Source of the DNA: Pomphorhynchus laevis
Lineage: Eukaryota; Acanthocephala; Palaeacanthocephala; Echinorhynchida; Pomphorhynchidae
DNA: 64,000 nt
Direction: 5' to 3'
NCBI GenBank assembly: GCA_012934845.2
Contig: WNNJ02000915.1
Span: forward strand, 1 to 64,000
The stretch's first letter is position 1, and the number at the start of each line of letters is the position of its first letter. The notes under the pieces are model-generated. The model was not told where the DNA came from and did no database searches. It saw only the letters and a list, made by a program, of their open reading frames with translations. The position numbers and the translations under genes were made by a program. Of the stretch, positions 32,280 to 43,859 are shown in pieces.

Positions 32280-32627
32280 TTAAACTATGATTTTTAAAAT
32301 ATGAATTGTGTACGCGTTAATTTGAAGAAAGGTACTACCAAATTGCAAAATAAGCTGAGGTTCTGAATTATCAGATTTGACAACCGTCTTTAAAGTACAT
32401 CTAGAATTAGTGTTCCTGATATTTCGTGTTGACAAATGGAATAGAATTTCCCTAAATTCAAGAGGGAAATTATAAGGTAATTTGACTGTAATATCGACTT
32501 GCCTAATTGAACGAGTTCCTGCTCTCCACGGATCAAACTCAATCGTTACAGACTGACATTTTTTCAGGGTAGTTAATGCGAACAGTTTATAGGCACTAGA
32601 AATGGCAGGATGGGCAACATTTTTCAT
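32280..32627 (-). CDS. MRPL53: Mitochondrial ribosomal protein mL53, duplicate gene
   Basis: Identical to the gene at 7,076-7,423. Exons are 32,627-32,503 and 32,451-32,280 with the same 51-nt GC-AG intron, giving the same 98-residue product with the LKKCQSVTIEFDPW and REILFHLSTRNIRNTN blocks. If the duplication is real, the organism has two identical loci for this mitoribosomal protein; if not, this is the same gene assembled twice. No sign of decay distinguishes the copies. Confidence 0.75.
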   Translation of the reverse strand: MKNVAHPAISSAYKLFALTTLKKCQSVTIEFDPWRAGTRSIRQVDITVKLPYNFPLEFREILFHLSTRNIRNTNSRCTLKTVVKSDNSEPQLILQFGSTFLQINAYTIHILKIIV

Positions 32628-32872
32628 CTTTTATTTTATATTGTAATTATTGAATGGTCAATCAGTATACAGGCAATTTAACAAGTAATGAGTAATTTCT
32701 CAAATCTGAAAAGTTTAAATATTTAAATATTAATTGGTTAATTTTATTAATTTGTTTAATAAACGAGATATATATCAGCCATATTTAAATTTTTCTAAAT
32801 AATGTTTCAAGATCATACTTATTGTAATAAACAAAGAAAGAAATTGTTCTAAATATTATATTTATCTTTTTT

Positions 32873-33279
32873 ATTGCGAACCATCCCCGAGAATACAAAA
32901 AGAACTTTATTTATTTGACATTTCGACTGTACTTATCAGTCATTTTCAATTGCATGTATATTAGATCCCAAACTTTTTTAACTTTTCTTAAAAAAGTTTG
33001 TGATTTGATATACATACAATTGAAAAGGACTGTAATATTATAAGGTAATGACTGAAAATTATAAGCTAATTTGACTGTAATATCGACTTGCCTAATTGAA
33101 CGAGTTCCTGCTCTCCACGGATCAAACTCAATCGTATAGACTGACATTTTTTCAGGGTAGTTAATGCGAACAGTTTATAGGCACTATAAACTGTTCGCAT
33201 TATTGAAAAGGACTGCTAAGTACAGTCGAAATGTCAAATAAATAAAGTTCATTTTGTATTCTCGGGGATGGTTCGCAAT
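32873..33279. mobile_element. Foldback with captured MRPL53 fragment, duplicate
   Basis: Same 63-bp terminal inverted repeats and captured exon-intron piece as at 7,669-8,075. The capture therefore predates the large duplication. Confidence 0.85.
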
Positions 33280-33893
33280 AATATAGTTACTTTTGACCCG
33301 AAAGCAATTCTCAACGATATTATATCTACGATAATCTTTTAAATAATGAAGATGTGCTTTACCCAATATGTACATTGGCAAATATCTGATTTTTCATATA
33401 TTTAGAGTTTTATCAACAAGGCATGATGAGATACTTGTGTGTTTATAATCATCAAATTATAAGCCGTTTTGAAGTAAATGCAAGTTTGCTAGTTATTTGA
33501 AGGAAGACTTATGTTCATCTTAACATACAGACTTTTCAATTTCTGCTTAAATATATCATCTGTTTTTGGAATAAAAGAGTTTGGAAGATTTTATTTTAAC
33601 AGAGCATCGATCTAATTGAGCAAGATATGGTAAAATAGTTGAAATTTTATTAGAAGAACAAACTATGAGTTATACAAAGCGGTATCGGAATTCAATTTTT
33701 CTAAAATTGCTCGCACTTGAGTAGCTTTGAGTTCATACTACAGTAAGATCATGGAATAAGTAAATAATAATTTTGTATTTATTAAATAAATATTAACAGA
33801 TATTAGGTGAGTGAACTTGTTACTGACAAAATCTTTTAATTTCAAACTTTGCGAAAAAGATAATTTTGAAGTTAAAAGAATTTTAAGAAAATG

Positions 33894-36800
33894 ATTTATT
33901 TTTACGTGGCAAATGCGTGCCGGCGCACGCTTACATAACCACAACAACAAAATAACAAAAATCTAAATGATGTGTCGAGAAGGTGGGTACGGAGGTGGTA
34001 TTTGAATGTACTAGGAAGGGAGCGAGGCGGAAGTCGAGAGGGAGCTGAATCCAGGAGAATGGGGCGGCGAAGAGTAAGGATCGGATACCGTAGTTGTTGG
34101 AGTCATTGGGAACATGCAGTAAAAGGGAATGACGGGAACTCAGCGATATAGAGATGAGGCGAGTGTTGTCTAAGAAAGGGAAGTTGATGAACGACGGAGA
34201 GCCGACAGCTATGAGACGAAAAGTCACGAGAAGAAGGCGGAGTTAGATGTAGATGTTGTCCAGGAGAGTTGGGCAAGATATGTGGATTGTGGTCGAAGCG
34301 ACGGAGACTAAAAGCACTCGAACGGCGAGTTGATGAAGCGTTGTAAGAGTAGAATGATGGATTTTAAAGAATTCACGAAAAAGCTGAGGCAGTAATCGAT
34401 TTTGGGGGAGCGGATATGGCGTATGCCACTGAGAATTAAATTAGACGAGCGGACTTTGTCACGGACGAAGGGTTTAAGGAAAAAATAATCATCGAAATGA
34501 AAGCCTAAGAAAGTGAGATTGTGGACTATGGTGATGATTGATGAGGCGAAAGATCCAGGAGGAGGAGATATGTTAGGTTGACGGGGGAGGATCCACATTA
34601 TTTTGGAATTGTCGGAATTTAGACGTTTGTAGATAGAAGAAAGACAGTTGGAGTCAGAAATGGCGATATCGTGTATTCGATGGGCAGGTGCATGATCATA
34701 GATGATGATGTCATCGACGTATTGCATGACCTTAAAGGAGTAAGGTTTGATAAACGGAGATAGATCGCCAAGCAGAAGAGAGAAAAGCAGGGGACCTAGG
34801 ACTGAACCTTGTGGGACCCCGCAGAAAATAGGGATTGAAGGGGAGGATGATAAATTTGAACAGACGCGAAAATTATGGTCAGGTAGATAATTGGCAAAAC
34901 ATGCTACGGAGGAGGAAGAAATGCCTCAAACCATAACGAAAGTGAGAAAGGAAGATAGAGTGGTCGACGATGTCGAATGCGGAGGATAGGTCAAGGGCGA
35001 TGATAACACTATAAAGAAGCCTTGTCACGAGAAAAGAGTAGGTTGTTGTAAACTTTTACGCAAGCGATTTCTATAAAGTGATTAAGGCGGAAAGCGGATT
35101 TGAAAGAAGGGTACAGATTGGATGAAGATAGATAAACTCTGATCTGTATTAAGATGATGTGTACTAAGAGCTTAGAAAGAGTAGGAAGGAGTGAAATGTG
35201 GCGATAGCTAGAAGGAAGGAAAGGGTCGAACGATTGTTTCTTAAGGAGGGGACGAACGATGGTGGATTTCCAGTGTGAAGAGAAGATACGACTGCGGATG
35301 AACGAGTTAAACAAGGTGTTGATGAAATGGGATATCGATGAGCATATGAATTTAAGTATGGGTAGACAGCGGATCGAAAAGTGAGGTTTTGTTGGGCAAA
35401 GACATGAGGACATATGAGACTTCGGCATGTGAAAGAGGGATACGATGAAAAAGTTCCGGGAGGATAAAGCTAGTCGAGGAAGTGTGGGATGGAATGTAGA
35501 CGGGGGTTTGCGAAAGCAACGTGGATACTTTGGTCTGGAGAGATGACGAATAATTATGGGGATTGATGTTGCAAGGCGAAGAGGAGTGAAAACGATTGAG
35601 TTAAAAGTATGCCAGAAAGACTTAAAGTTGAATGAAGTGATGATTTTTTGCTGCCAGAAGGAGTTGCATTTGCTACGTAGTAGGTTGAGATGAGGTCGGC
35701 GAAGAGCAATATATGAAGCACCAAGAGACAGAGTGAGCGAGCGGATATCACGTCTGTGAGAGCGGTGATAGACACAAAAAGCATGACAGAGTCGACGCTT
35801 TGAGAGTAGGCATTGGATGTCAAACCATTAGGCAAGGTGCAAGCGACGGTAAAGGTAAGGCTTGAAGGGCAAGATAAGATCAATAGTGGATGTGAGTTCA
35901 TAGTGGAAAAGAATGGCGGGATCGTGAGGAGAGGAAGATATTATTGTGGGAGAGGATATAGATGATTTGAGTAAGGTAGAGCGGAGAATGGGGAGGTCAT
36001 GATTTCTCTAAGAGCGACGTAGGATGGTAGGTGTCTGAATCGTGGCATGGTTAGAAATGAGATCAAGGGTGACGAGAAAGTGATCGGATAGACCATGATC
36101 GGATATGAACAGTGACGTGTAGGCAGCAAAACGATATGGGACAATGATTATGTCGAGTGCCCCATCAAGGATATGTGTGGGGCCGTGGAGATGACTTTGT
36201 AGTTGTAGTTAGATAGAATGTTGATGAATCAAATGGAATCAGTGAAAGAGAGGCGGTCAAGGCGGATGTTGAAGTAGCCAAGAACGAGTGAAGGGAATGG
36301 AGGATAAATAACAGTGGGACAGGAGGTCAGCGAGTTTGGTAAAAAATGAGGAGGTAGGAGCTGATGAACTAGGACGGTATACGGTGGCGATATCCAGAGT
36401 GAACGGGCTAGAAGAACAACAAGTGAACAATTCAAAATAGCAAGGACTAGAATGGGGATTGATTTTGCGAAAATACGCGGGGTGCTGGACGAATGCGACA
36501 ATGGCGTCATGATTAGATAATTTAGAAATGGGTGATCTAAGGGGGCGGGCGGATTCGACTAGTGAGCAACCGGCAGAGAGCAGACGGCGAATGGAGTAGT
36601 CGTCGGAATTGGAGTGCCAGGATTTGGTGAGGCATCAAAGATCGATGGGTTGGTACTTGGTGAATAGGTTGAGTATGATATCGGACTTATAGAGAATATA
36701 TTTAGTGTTGAAGAGGCCGAGGCGAAAACTGTGTGGTGGTGATAGAGTGTAGAGGAGACATAGGAGAGATCGAACGCCATCGAATTTTGGAGCGGGTGTG

Positions 36801-37480
36801 GACAACTTAAAAATTTTCGTCGATGTTTCGTATAGAGAGATGTTTCGCCGTTTTCCTTGCGACGGAGTTTTTTGATGCGGGCAGAAGAGAATTGAGCGAT
36901 TTCGTAGGGGTGCGATCAGGGGAAATGCGAGTGGCTGAAGAGGAGATGAGTTTAAATTGTAGGTAGAGGACAGAGGACACGTGAGAGCGATGCTTGAAAA
37001 CAATTTTCAGAAGAGGGGGCAGAGAAGGATTAGATCGAGAAGATTGGTTTAGGCGGATGAACGCGACAAGATAGATGCTGTTGAAAAAGGATGGGTTATA
37101 CGCAGGAACATAAGATGAGACGATGGATCTGAAAGTAAAAACATCGTGGTCGAGACGTGCTTGTGGATGTAAGGAGATGGAAGAAGTAGTATTGTTGACG
37201 ATAACACACCGATCGCGAGAAGGAAAGCGTTTCCGTGAAAAAGGACGATTGAGCTAAGTTGGTGAGATTACGATAGGAGAGTTGGGAGCTGAGAATATGA
37301 AGGGAGTAGGTTCGACAGAGGGAGACAAAGATGATATGGATAATATAGAGGATTCCAAGCGATGTGGTGAAACGTTATGAGTGGAAGGATCATGGAGGTT
37401 GGTGGATGTGATTTTGATTTATGCATGTAGGTTATTGAGAAACGAGACAGGAGGGACGGGGTGTGGGGGAGTGAAGATCA
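33894..37480 (-). mobile_element. CR1/L2-type LINE, copy 2 with 5' part
   Basis: To the RT and linker parts described for copy 1 this copy adds the endonuclease N-terminal region. Between 37,003 and 36,229 I read LGLFNTKYILYKSDIILNLF, a block before SNSDDYS, then CSLVESARP-like residues and NHDAIVAFVQHPAYFRKINP leading into the GYFNIRLD box. Beyond about 37,000 the purine-rich plus strand continues to about 37,480 with no assigned domain; it may be ORF1 or 5' untranslated sequence. The frames are broken in several places. The element is GC-rich (near half), unlike the flanks. Confidence 0.8.
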
Positions 37481-38199
37481 CATAAGATGAGAAGTGTATA
37501 TGGTGACAGCATCAGTGGTCGGATAAAGGACATCGGAAACGACGGGGGTAGTTTCAGTGGACTGTTGGAGGTTGATATGTGTTGCTGCGAGATGTTGCGG
37601 ATTAGTTTGCTACCACACAATCCACAAAGGAAGTCTTCTTTCGACTTACTGTTCTCGCAGGTGATTGTGGTCCAGACGATGCAGTAATGTGTCGAGCACT
37701 GTTCTTGTAATTGGGTACATTTTGTGTTGCTCGTAGCTGCTTTCTACCGTCCTCTATTAACGTCTTTGTGTGATTAAGCTGTCAAATTTGCAAATGCAAC
37801 TGATCAGCGAGCGTAGCAAGCATATCTGTAACTGATTGAATGGATCTGTAACTGATTGAATTGATTTGTAACTAATTGAATTGATCTGTAACTGATTAAA
37901 TTGATTAGACTGAACAATTAACTATTACTTAAGACAAGTACGGTTGCAACAAAATTGTAAAGGTTGATACTAAGAATTTTCGATAAAAACGGTCATATTT
38001 TATATTTTCAATATTTTGATACAATGGACAGCAAATATTTGAAGGACTACAAACGAGTTTTTGTAAGCAGACTGCAATAAAATACGAGTATATTTTAGGT
38101 AAAAATGACAGCGTACTATTGTAAGTACATAATAATAAAGAGAGCATGACGCATAAACGAAAAGTGTGAGCAATGAAAGTAATAAAAAAAGGGACTATA
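37481..38199. other. Unassigned spacer with short tandem repeat
   Basis: It contains four copies of a ~20-nt unit (ATCTGTAACTGATTGAATTG) at 37,826-37,905. The rest shows no gene. It ends at the left target-site duplicate of the RTE element. Confidence 0.5.
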
Positions 38200-38508
38200 G
38201 AGGACAATTACCTGGGACCCAATCCCCTGGCTAACCAGTTTCTTCAACAAGATTATTGATGAGTATAGGATACCGAGCGACTGGCAGAGCAGCACTACGA
38301 TACCAATATGTAAAAAGAAGGGGAACGCAGCGGACTGCTCAAGTCACCGTCCAATTCGACTGCTCTCGCAAACAATGAAACTATTTAAACAAATTCTAGA
38401 TAAGTGTACCGTGACATTGTTGATATCACCGTAAACCAAACAGGATTCGTAAAAACTGTGGCACCACTGACGCTATCCACGCAGCACGACTGCTCCTAGA
38501 AAAACACC

Positions 38509-38582
38509 TGGAAGGATCATGAGGTTGGTGGATGTGATTTTGATTTATGCATGTAGGTTATTGAGAAACGAGACAGGAGGGA
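38509..38582 (+). repeat. 73-bp templated insertion (source at 37,382-37,455)
   Basis: The segment TGGAAGGATCATGAGGTTGG ... GAGACAGGAGGGA repeats 37,382-37,455 with one base missing. It sits between two parts of the RTE RT (LLEKH and LHVVFLDLEKAFDRV), where the family has no such residues. Confidence 0.85.
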
Positions 38583-38604
38583 TCAGCCGCTCCACGTTGT
38601 ATTC

Positions 38605-39648
38605 TTGGATTTGGAAAAGGCTTTTGATCGTGTACCACATGAATTAATATGGTATGCGCTGCGTCAGCATCAAGTCCCGGTACATCTAATCCGATGGGTG
38701 ATGCTGCTCTACGAGAATACCGAAAGTCGGGTTCTAAGCGCCGCTGGAATGTCACAGCCATTTCAAATATCAGTGGGGGTCTATCAAGGAAGTGCTCTCT
38801 CACCGGCATTATTCAACACAGCTATGAACGCTATAACGCGTGATATCCAAAAGTCGATTCCATATACCATTCTTTACGCTGACGATGTCTGGCTGGCGGC
38901 GGACAACAAAAAGGACCTGGAGGAATCAACTACTGTATGGAATAACCGACTCGCACAATACGGACTACGACTTAATCTAGACAAGACCGAATACCTCACA
39001 ACAGATCCACATGAAAGTGGCACCATCAATATTAATGGCTTTGACCTGAGACGTACGGACCGGTTCAAGTACCTCGGAACCATACTCTCGGCAAGCGGCG
39101 ACGTGACTTATGAAGTCAATGCACGAATAAGCTCAGCGTGGACAAAATGGCGAGCGACGACAGGTGTTTTATGTGACCGTCGCATCAAGGATCACCTGAA
39201 ATCAAAGATCTACCGCTCAATCATTCGCCCTATGGCTATGTACGGCACAGAGTGCTTGCCTATTACCAAGGCAGCGGAACGACGCTTTGCGGTCATTGAG
39301 ACGAAAATGCTGCGGTGGATAAGCGGAATTACCCGGTATGACCACGTGAGAAATATGGACATCCTCCGAAGATACGGCGTCGCCCCTATCGTAAATAAAA
39401 TGCAAGGGGCTAGACTCCGGTGGTATGGCCACGTGTTGCGGAGTGAAAATTATTCCCTTGCAAAGACGGCCTTAAAGTGTGAGATCATAGGCAAACGCCC
39501 TAGAGGTCGACCCAAGCACCGATGGTTAGATGGCCTTCATACTGATCTTAAGGCAGTTGGACTTCACCCAGACCAAGCCGAAAATAGAGCGAAATGGAGG
39601 GCTAAATCTCACATAGCCGACCCTGCCTCAAAGCGGGACAAAGGCTGA
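38605..39648 (+). CDS. RTE reverse transcriptase, C-terminal two thirds
   Basis: This 347-codon frame starts at motif A (MDLEKAFDRVPHELIWYAL). It then has motif B (GVYQGSALSPALFNTAM) and the catalytic YADD box (ILYADDVWLAAD, about residues 91-102). The KTEYL and FKYLGTILSASGDV blocks follow, and the RTE-specific C-terminus (LRWYGHVLRSE, GKRPRGRPKHRWLDGL, ADPASKRDKG) ends the frame. The block RYDHVRNMDILRRYGV is the usual Cys-less RTE arm. The ATG is simply the first Met after the inserted 73 bp; a complete RTE protein would also have fingers and an endonuclease. It is an element gene with intact catalytic aspartates but no independent retrotransposition capacity. Confidence 0.85.
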   Translation: MDLEKAFDRVPHELIWYALRQHQVPVHLIRWVMLLYENTESRVLSAAGMSQPFQISVGVYQGSALSPALFNTAMNAITRDIQKSIPYTILYADDVWLAADNKKDLEESTTVWNNRLAQYGLRLNLDKTEYLTTDPHESGTININGFDLRRTDRFKYLGTILSASGDVTYEVNARISSAWTKWRATTGVLCDRRIKDHLKSKIYRSIIRPMAMYGTECLPITKAAERRFAVIETKMLRWISGITRYDHVRNMDILRRYGVAPIVNKMQGARLRWYGHVLRSENYSLAKTALKCEIIGKRPRGRPKHRWLDGLHTDLKAVGLHPDQAENRAKWRAKSHIADPASKRDKG

Positions 39649-39829
39649 AGAATAAGAAGAAGAGGACAATTATTAAAGAATCCAACAAGTACGAAAAACA
39701 ATGGATAGAGGTACTAACGAATACAGAAGAAACGAATAGAAAAAAATACTACTGAAAAAGAAAATAAAAGGCAGACTATAAAAGACAACTAATAGAGGAG
39801 ACAGAAACTAAAGGAGCGACAAAGACAAA

Positions 39830-41600
39830 TTGCGAAAACGACGAAATACGAAAACGACTAAAATCGCAAACGACTAGAAACAGCGTTGACTAAAGGTAAC
39901 AAGGACAAGGTATAAAAGAAAGAAACGACAAGAGGAGATAACGACAATAAGTGAAAACGACGAGGCGATAAAGACGATACGCGACAACGAGTAGAGCTAA
40001 CAACAACTAGAAACGACTAGATACGTCAACGACTAGACATAATAACGACTAGAAATAACAACGACTAGAGATAACAACGACTAGAGATAACTACTAGAGA
40101 TAACGACTAGAGACGACAACGACTCGAGATGACAATGACTAGAGACGACAACGACTAGAAACGCCAACGACTAGAGACGACAACGACTAGAAACGCCAAC
40201 GACTAGAGACACAAACGACTATAAGCGAATACAACTAGGGGAAATACGACTAGAGGCGAAAACGACTAGAGACGACAACGACTAGAGACGTCAACAACTA
40301 GAGGCGACAATAACTAAAGACGACAACAACTTGAAAGAACAACGACTATAGATGACAACAACTATAGGCGACAACAACTATAGACAACAACAACTATAGG
40401 CAACAACAACTATAGGCAACAACAACTATAGGCGACAACAACTAGAGACGACAACAACTAGAGACGACAACAACTAGAGACGACAACAACTAGAGACGAC
40501 AACAACTAGAGACGACAACAACTAGAGACGACAACAACTAGAGACGACAACAACTAGAGACGACAACAACTAGAGACGACAACAACTAGAGACGACAACA
40601 ACTAGAGACGACAACAACTAGAGACGACAACAACTAGAGACGACAACAACTAGAGACGACAACAACTAGAGACGACAACAACTAGAGACGACAACAACTA
40701 GAGACGACAACAACTAGAGACGACAACAACTAGAGACGACAACAACTAGAGACGACAACAACTAGAGACGACAACAACTAGAGACGACAACAACTAGAGA
40801 CGACAACAACTAGAGACGACAACAACTAGAGACGACAACAACTAGAGACGACAACAACTAGAGGCGACAATGACTAAAGACGACTACGACTAGCAGTAAC
40901 AACGACTAGATATAACAACGACCAGATACGGCAATTACTAGATGCGACACCGACTAAAGACGACAACGACTAGAAGTGAATACGGCTAGAGGTGAATACG
41001 ACTATAGGCGACAACAACCAAAGGCGCAACGATCTAAAACGATAATGCCTAAAGGCGACTTTAACTAAAGACGACAACGACACTAGGCGACAATGACAAG
41101 GACTAGAGATAACAATGACTAGAGATAACAGCGGCTAGAGATAACAACGACTAGAGATAACAACGACTAAAGATAACAACAACTTAGAGATAACAACGAC
41201 TAGAGACGACAACGACAAGAGACGACAATGACTAGAGGCGAATACGACTAGAGGCGAATGCGACTAGAGGCGAATAAGATTATAGGCGACAAAAAACTAG
41301 AGACGACAACGACTATAGACGATAACGCTTAGAGACGACAATAACTAATGACAACATCGACATTAGGCAACAACGACATGGACAAGAGATAACAACGACT
41401 AGAGATAACAACGACTAGAGATAACAACGACTAGAGATAACAACGACTAGAGATAACAACGACGAGAGACGACAACGACTATAGTCGATAACGCCTAGAG
41501 GCGACAACGACTAGATACGATAACGCCTAAAGATGATAACGACTGGAGACGATAACGCCTAAAGTTGTATACGACTAGAGACGACAACGACTAGAAGCGA
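39830..41600 (+). repeat. Minisatellite, 16-nt unit, with diverged halo
   Basis: The core at about 40,432-40,864 has some 27 near-perfect head-to-tail copies of GAGACGACAACAACTA. To both sides, for about 600-700 bp, are variants such as GAGATAACAACGACTA and GAGGCGAATACGACTA, with the same CGACTA/ACAACTA backbone and variable unit length. The plus strand is nearly free of T apart from the CTA. Sixteen is not a multiple of three, so no protein repeat is encoded. A homogenised centre with diverged edges is the usual result of unequal exchange. Confidence 0.95.
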
Positions 41601-42039
41601 TACTAAAAAAATAATATAATGTGTAGATGCGATAACACTTATATGCCACAAATATATCAGGCGAAGACGATTCGATGCTAATACGGCTAGAGGCCACGAC
41701 TAGAACGGGCAACATCTAGAGCGGACAAGACTAGATGTGTAATGACAAGTGGAACTATCGACTACAGGAGACAGCCGATTTATTAGCAATGATTAGTTGA
41801 GAGATTGACAAGAGTAGAACGAGTAAACAGGACAACAATAGGAGGGTAATAACCAACAGCGATAAAAACAATAACAACCCTAAATAATAACGACCTGGGT
41901 ATCAAAAATATCCGCATTCTTTCCTCTTACACAATAGCCATTCTCATTTTGTCCTTGATATTTTATGTCGTCCTTCACCTGGACATAAAAAATGTCCGCA
42001 TTCTTTTATATTACACAATACTGCTTATTTCATCAGTAA
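41601..42039. other. Unassigned spacer
   Basis: Degenerate minisatellite remnants fade out by about 41,760. At 41,905-42,015 a ~35-bp sequence (AAAATATCCGCATTCTTT ... TTACACAATA) occurs twice about 75 bp apart. No gene is seen. Confidence 0.5.
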
Positions 42040-42565
42040 GATGAACGTATCAGTTCCTCTCTAATGTTCCTCCAATAGGAACATCGCAGTTCCACATGAT
42101 TACCTCTCTGATACATCGTCTGATATAGAATTAGTGGCCGAAACCTGATAGCATACCAGTTCATCCTTATGACCTCTAATCTTTGTCATGATCCATAATC
42201 TGTTATTTATTAGTCAATTCATAAAATTTGACTTTTATTTTAAATTTCAATTTTAAATTTTAATTTGATATAAGTTTTATAGAGTTTAGAAATAATTTGA
42301 TATAAACTATATAAAAATCTTATATTATTAATTATTCACAATTATTCATTTATTATTAATACTATTAATTATTTGAATTTTAATATTTTTAATTTATAAG
42401 CAATAAAATAAGTAGACTCAGTTAGCTGATCTGATTCATAAAGAATTGATTTTTATTTTAAATTTAAATTTTAAATTTATAAATATAAATTATAAAAAAT
42501 CTTATATAATAAATAAAAATTATTAAAATCTTATAAAATAACTAAGCTAAGTCATCTGATCTTAT
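42040..42565 (+). repeat. PLE 3' module and AT-rich end, solo
   Basis: A damaged module (42,045-42,170) with GTGGCCGAAACCTGATAGCA, CCAGTTCATCCTTATGACCT and CTAATCTTTG is followed by TTATTTATTAGTCAATTCAT and AT-rich DNA up to the end motif GTAGACTCAGTTAGCTGATC (about 42,413). A second, partial end lies at 42,540. No coding part is attached. Confidence 0.65.
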
Positions 42566-43640
42566 TCTCTTATAAGCCGAGAACTAATGGTTGCCACATT
42601 GTAGTATCTACTCAGGTGTTTGAACATAACGTTTGAACTGAGTAGAACAACATATTTTTCAATTTGTTTTGTTCGAACAAAAAGTCACACGGCTGATTTA
42701 TTTTTTGATACTTAAGATGTGGTTATAATTTTTTTGGGGTATTTTATCATTTATCTATAATCCGTTCGACTTTACATGTTGAGTTAAATCATTAACCGCA
42801 TTTAAGTCATTTTCGTAATTTTATTTCTAAATAACGTTAATAACGTTAATTAAGGTCCATTGCGCTCGTCGGCAGCGCAATGAAGTAAGAAGAAATTCAT
42901 CAGACACAGTAGGCTGGTAATTAAAGGAATATGTGTAACACCAATGCACGTACAACTAAATGACTTTTCCCTTTTGCTAAAATTCGAAGCAACTAAAAAT
43001 TAAAAAATGCTCACTGAATACTTTCTCATTACAAAAAGTTATCAGCGAGCACAGTCAATCAATTTTCCTTTATAAGCAAATTCGAACCTTCCATCTTGAG
43101 GACTAGCATTATAATAATCCAAATGAAAATGATGCACAAACAATTAGTGGATCTGGAACTCACAATTAGATCAAACTTTACATGAAATCGATTTGCTTTT
43201 ATTCGTCAATTATCTTAGCTAAGATAAGATAATAAAACAAGATAATTAAGGTAAGATAATGTTAAGATAATTATCTTATCACCCTAATTTAAAGGAACTA
43301 TTTGCTTTGTGGAATTGAATACAAAATATAGGAGTGTGATGATTTCAATTGCATAATGCAGAGCGTGATGTACATGACCAAAATATGTCCGATCATTTCA
43401 AATAACCACGTATGTATGACTACTTAATATATTTTATTATGTATTTATTGACATGGGAATAATTAGCGCGACGATAATCAACGTGAAGTTTAGCTTATCA
43501 GTTGAACTTGCTTTTTCCACTGATACGGTTGTTAAATTCTAATGCATAATTTTGTATTTCTGTAATTGAATAAATTGTAGCATAATCCCAGAAGCATTTA
43601 TAGTTTATAAAATTACTATAAAAACGGTGATTTTTCACTC
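42566..43640. other. No recognised gene
   Basis: Includes a small hairpin CATTGCGCT / AGCGCAATG at about 42,859-42,884 and a run of AAGATAAGATAAT / ATTATCTTATC foldbacks at 43,212-43,280. Nothing here is coding as far as I can see. Confidence 0.4.
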
Positions 43641-43859
43641 ATGGCAGTAACAAGATTGATACTCGCCAACAGAAGAAACGGACTGCAAGTAGATATTTTG
43701 CAATTATCACATGTAAACTTTGAATGTCAATGGCTACGAACAATATCTTTTTATATATTGTATTTTGGTGCGTTTCTTGTGTTATTATTCCATGTGATGC
43801 CCAATTGCCATTCTTTCATTGGTTTCAAAAATAATCTTTTCAAAAATAGACCTTATTAG
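43641..43859 (+). CDS. Hypothetical 72-residue frame with one hydrophobic segment
   Basis: The frame starts MAVTRLILANRRNGLQVDIL and contains one likely membrane segment (ISFYILYFGAFLVLLFHVM, about residues 35-53). A TATA-like ACTATAAAAACGG lies 25 bp before the ATG. The family is not recognised, and in AT-rich DNA a 72-codon frame can arise by chance. Confidence 0.15.
   Translation: MAVTRLILANRRNGLQVDILQLSHVNFECQWLRTISFYILYFGAFLVLLFHVMPNCHSFIGFKNNLFKNRPY

Larger units (their letters stand above)
25209..36496. repeat. Large direct duplication, copy 2
   Basis: Same order, orientation and nearly the same sequence as 1-11,292. It carries PLE copy B, tRNA-Gly, the unassigned frame (28,360-28,551), the tRNA-like block, the LINE fragment, the tandem pair, both foldbacks, MRPL53 and the LINE. 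The right limit is set by the LINE, which continues to about 37,480 here but stops in copy 1. Confidence 0.95.
38212..39660 (+). mobile_element. RTE-clade LINE, 5'-truncated, with target-site duplication
   Basis: The insertion is flanked by 12-bp direct repeats AGAGGACAATTA at 38,200-38,211 and 39,661-39,672. It begins inside the RT fingers (WDPIPWLTSFFNKIIDEYRI, DWQSSTTIPICKKKGN, HRPIRLLSQTMKLF) and ends with an AAG-rich tail (GAATAAGAAGA). The 3' two thirds are a single open frame (see the CDS). The 5' part is interrupted by a 73-bp foreign segment at 38,509-38,582 that copies 37,382-37,455. Truncation and TSD are as expected for target-primed insertion. The clean TSD and long open frame make it relatively young. 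Confidence 0.9.

Noticed and set aside
38649-39432. Several 64-71 codon frames opposite or out of frame with the RTE RT
   Set aside because: They are shadows of the long RTE frame at 38,605-39,648, which has all family motifs.
40432-40864. CRISPR-like regular repeats
   Set aside because: The 16-nt units are contiguous with no unique spacers, and the DNA is eukaryotic. It is a minisatellite.
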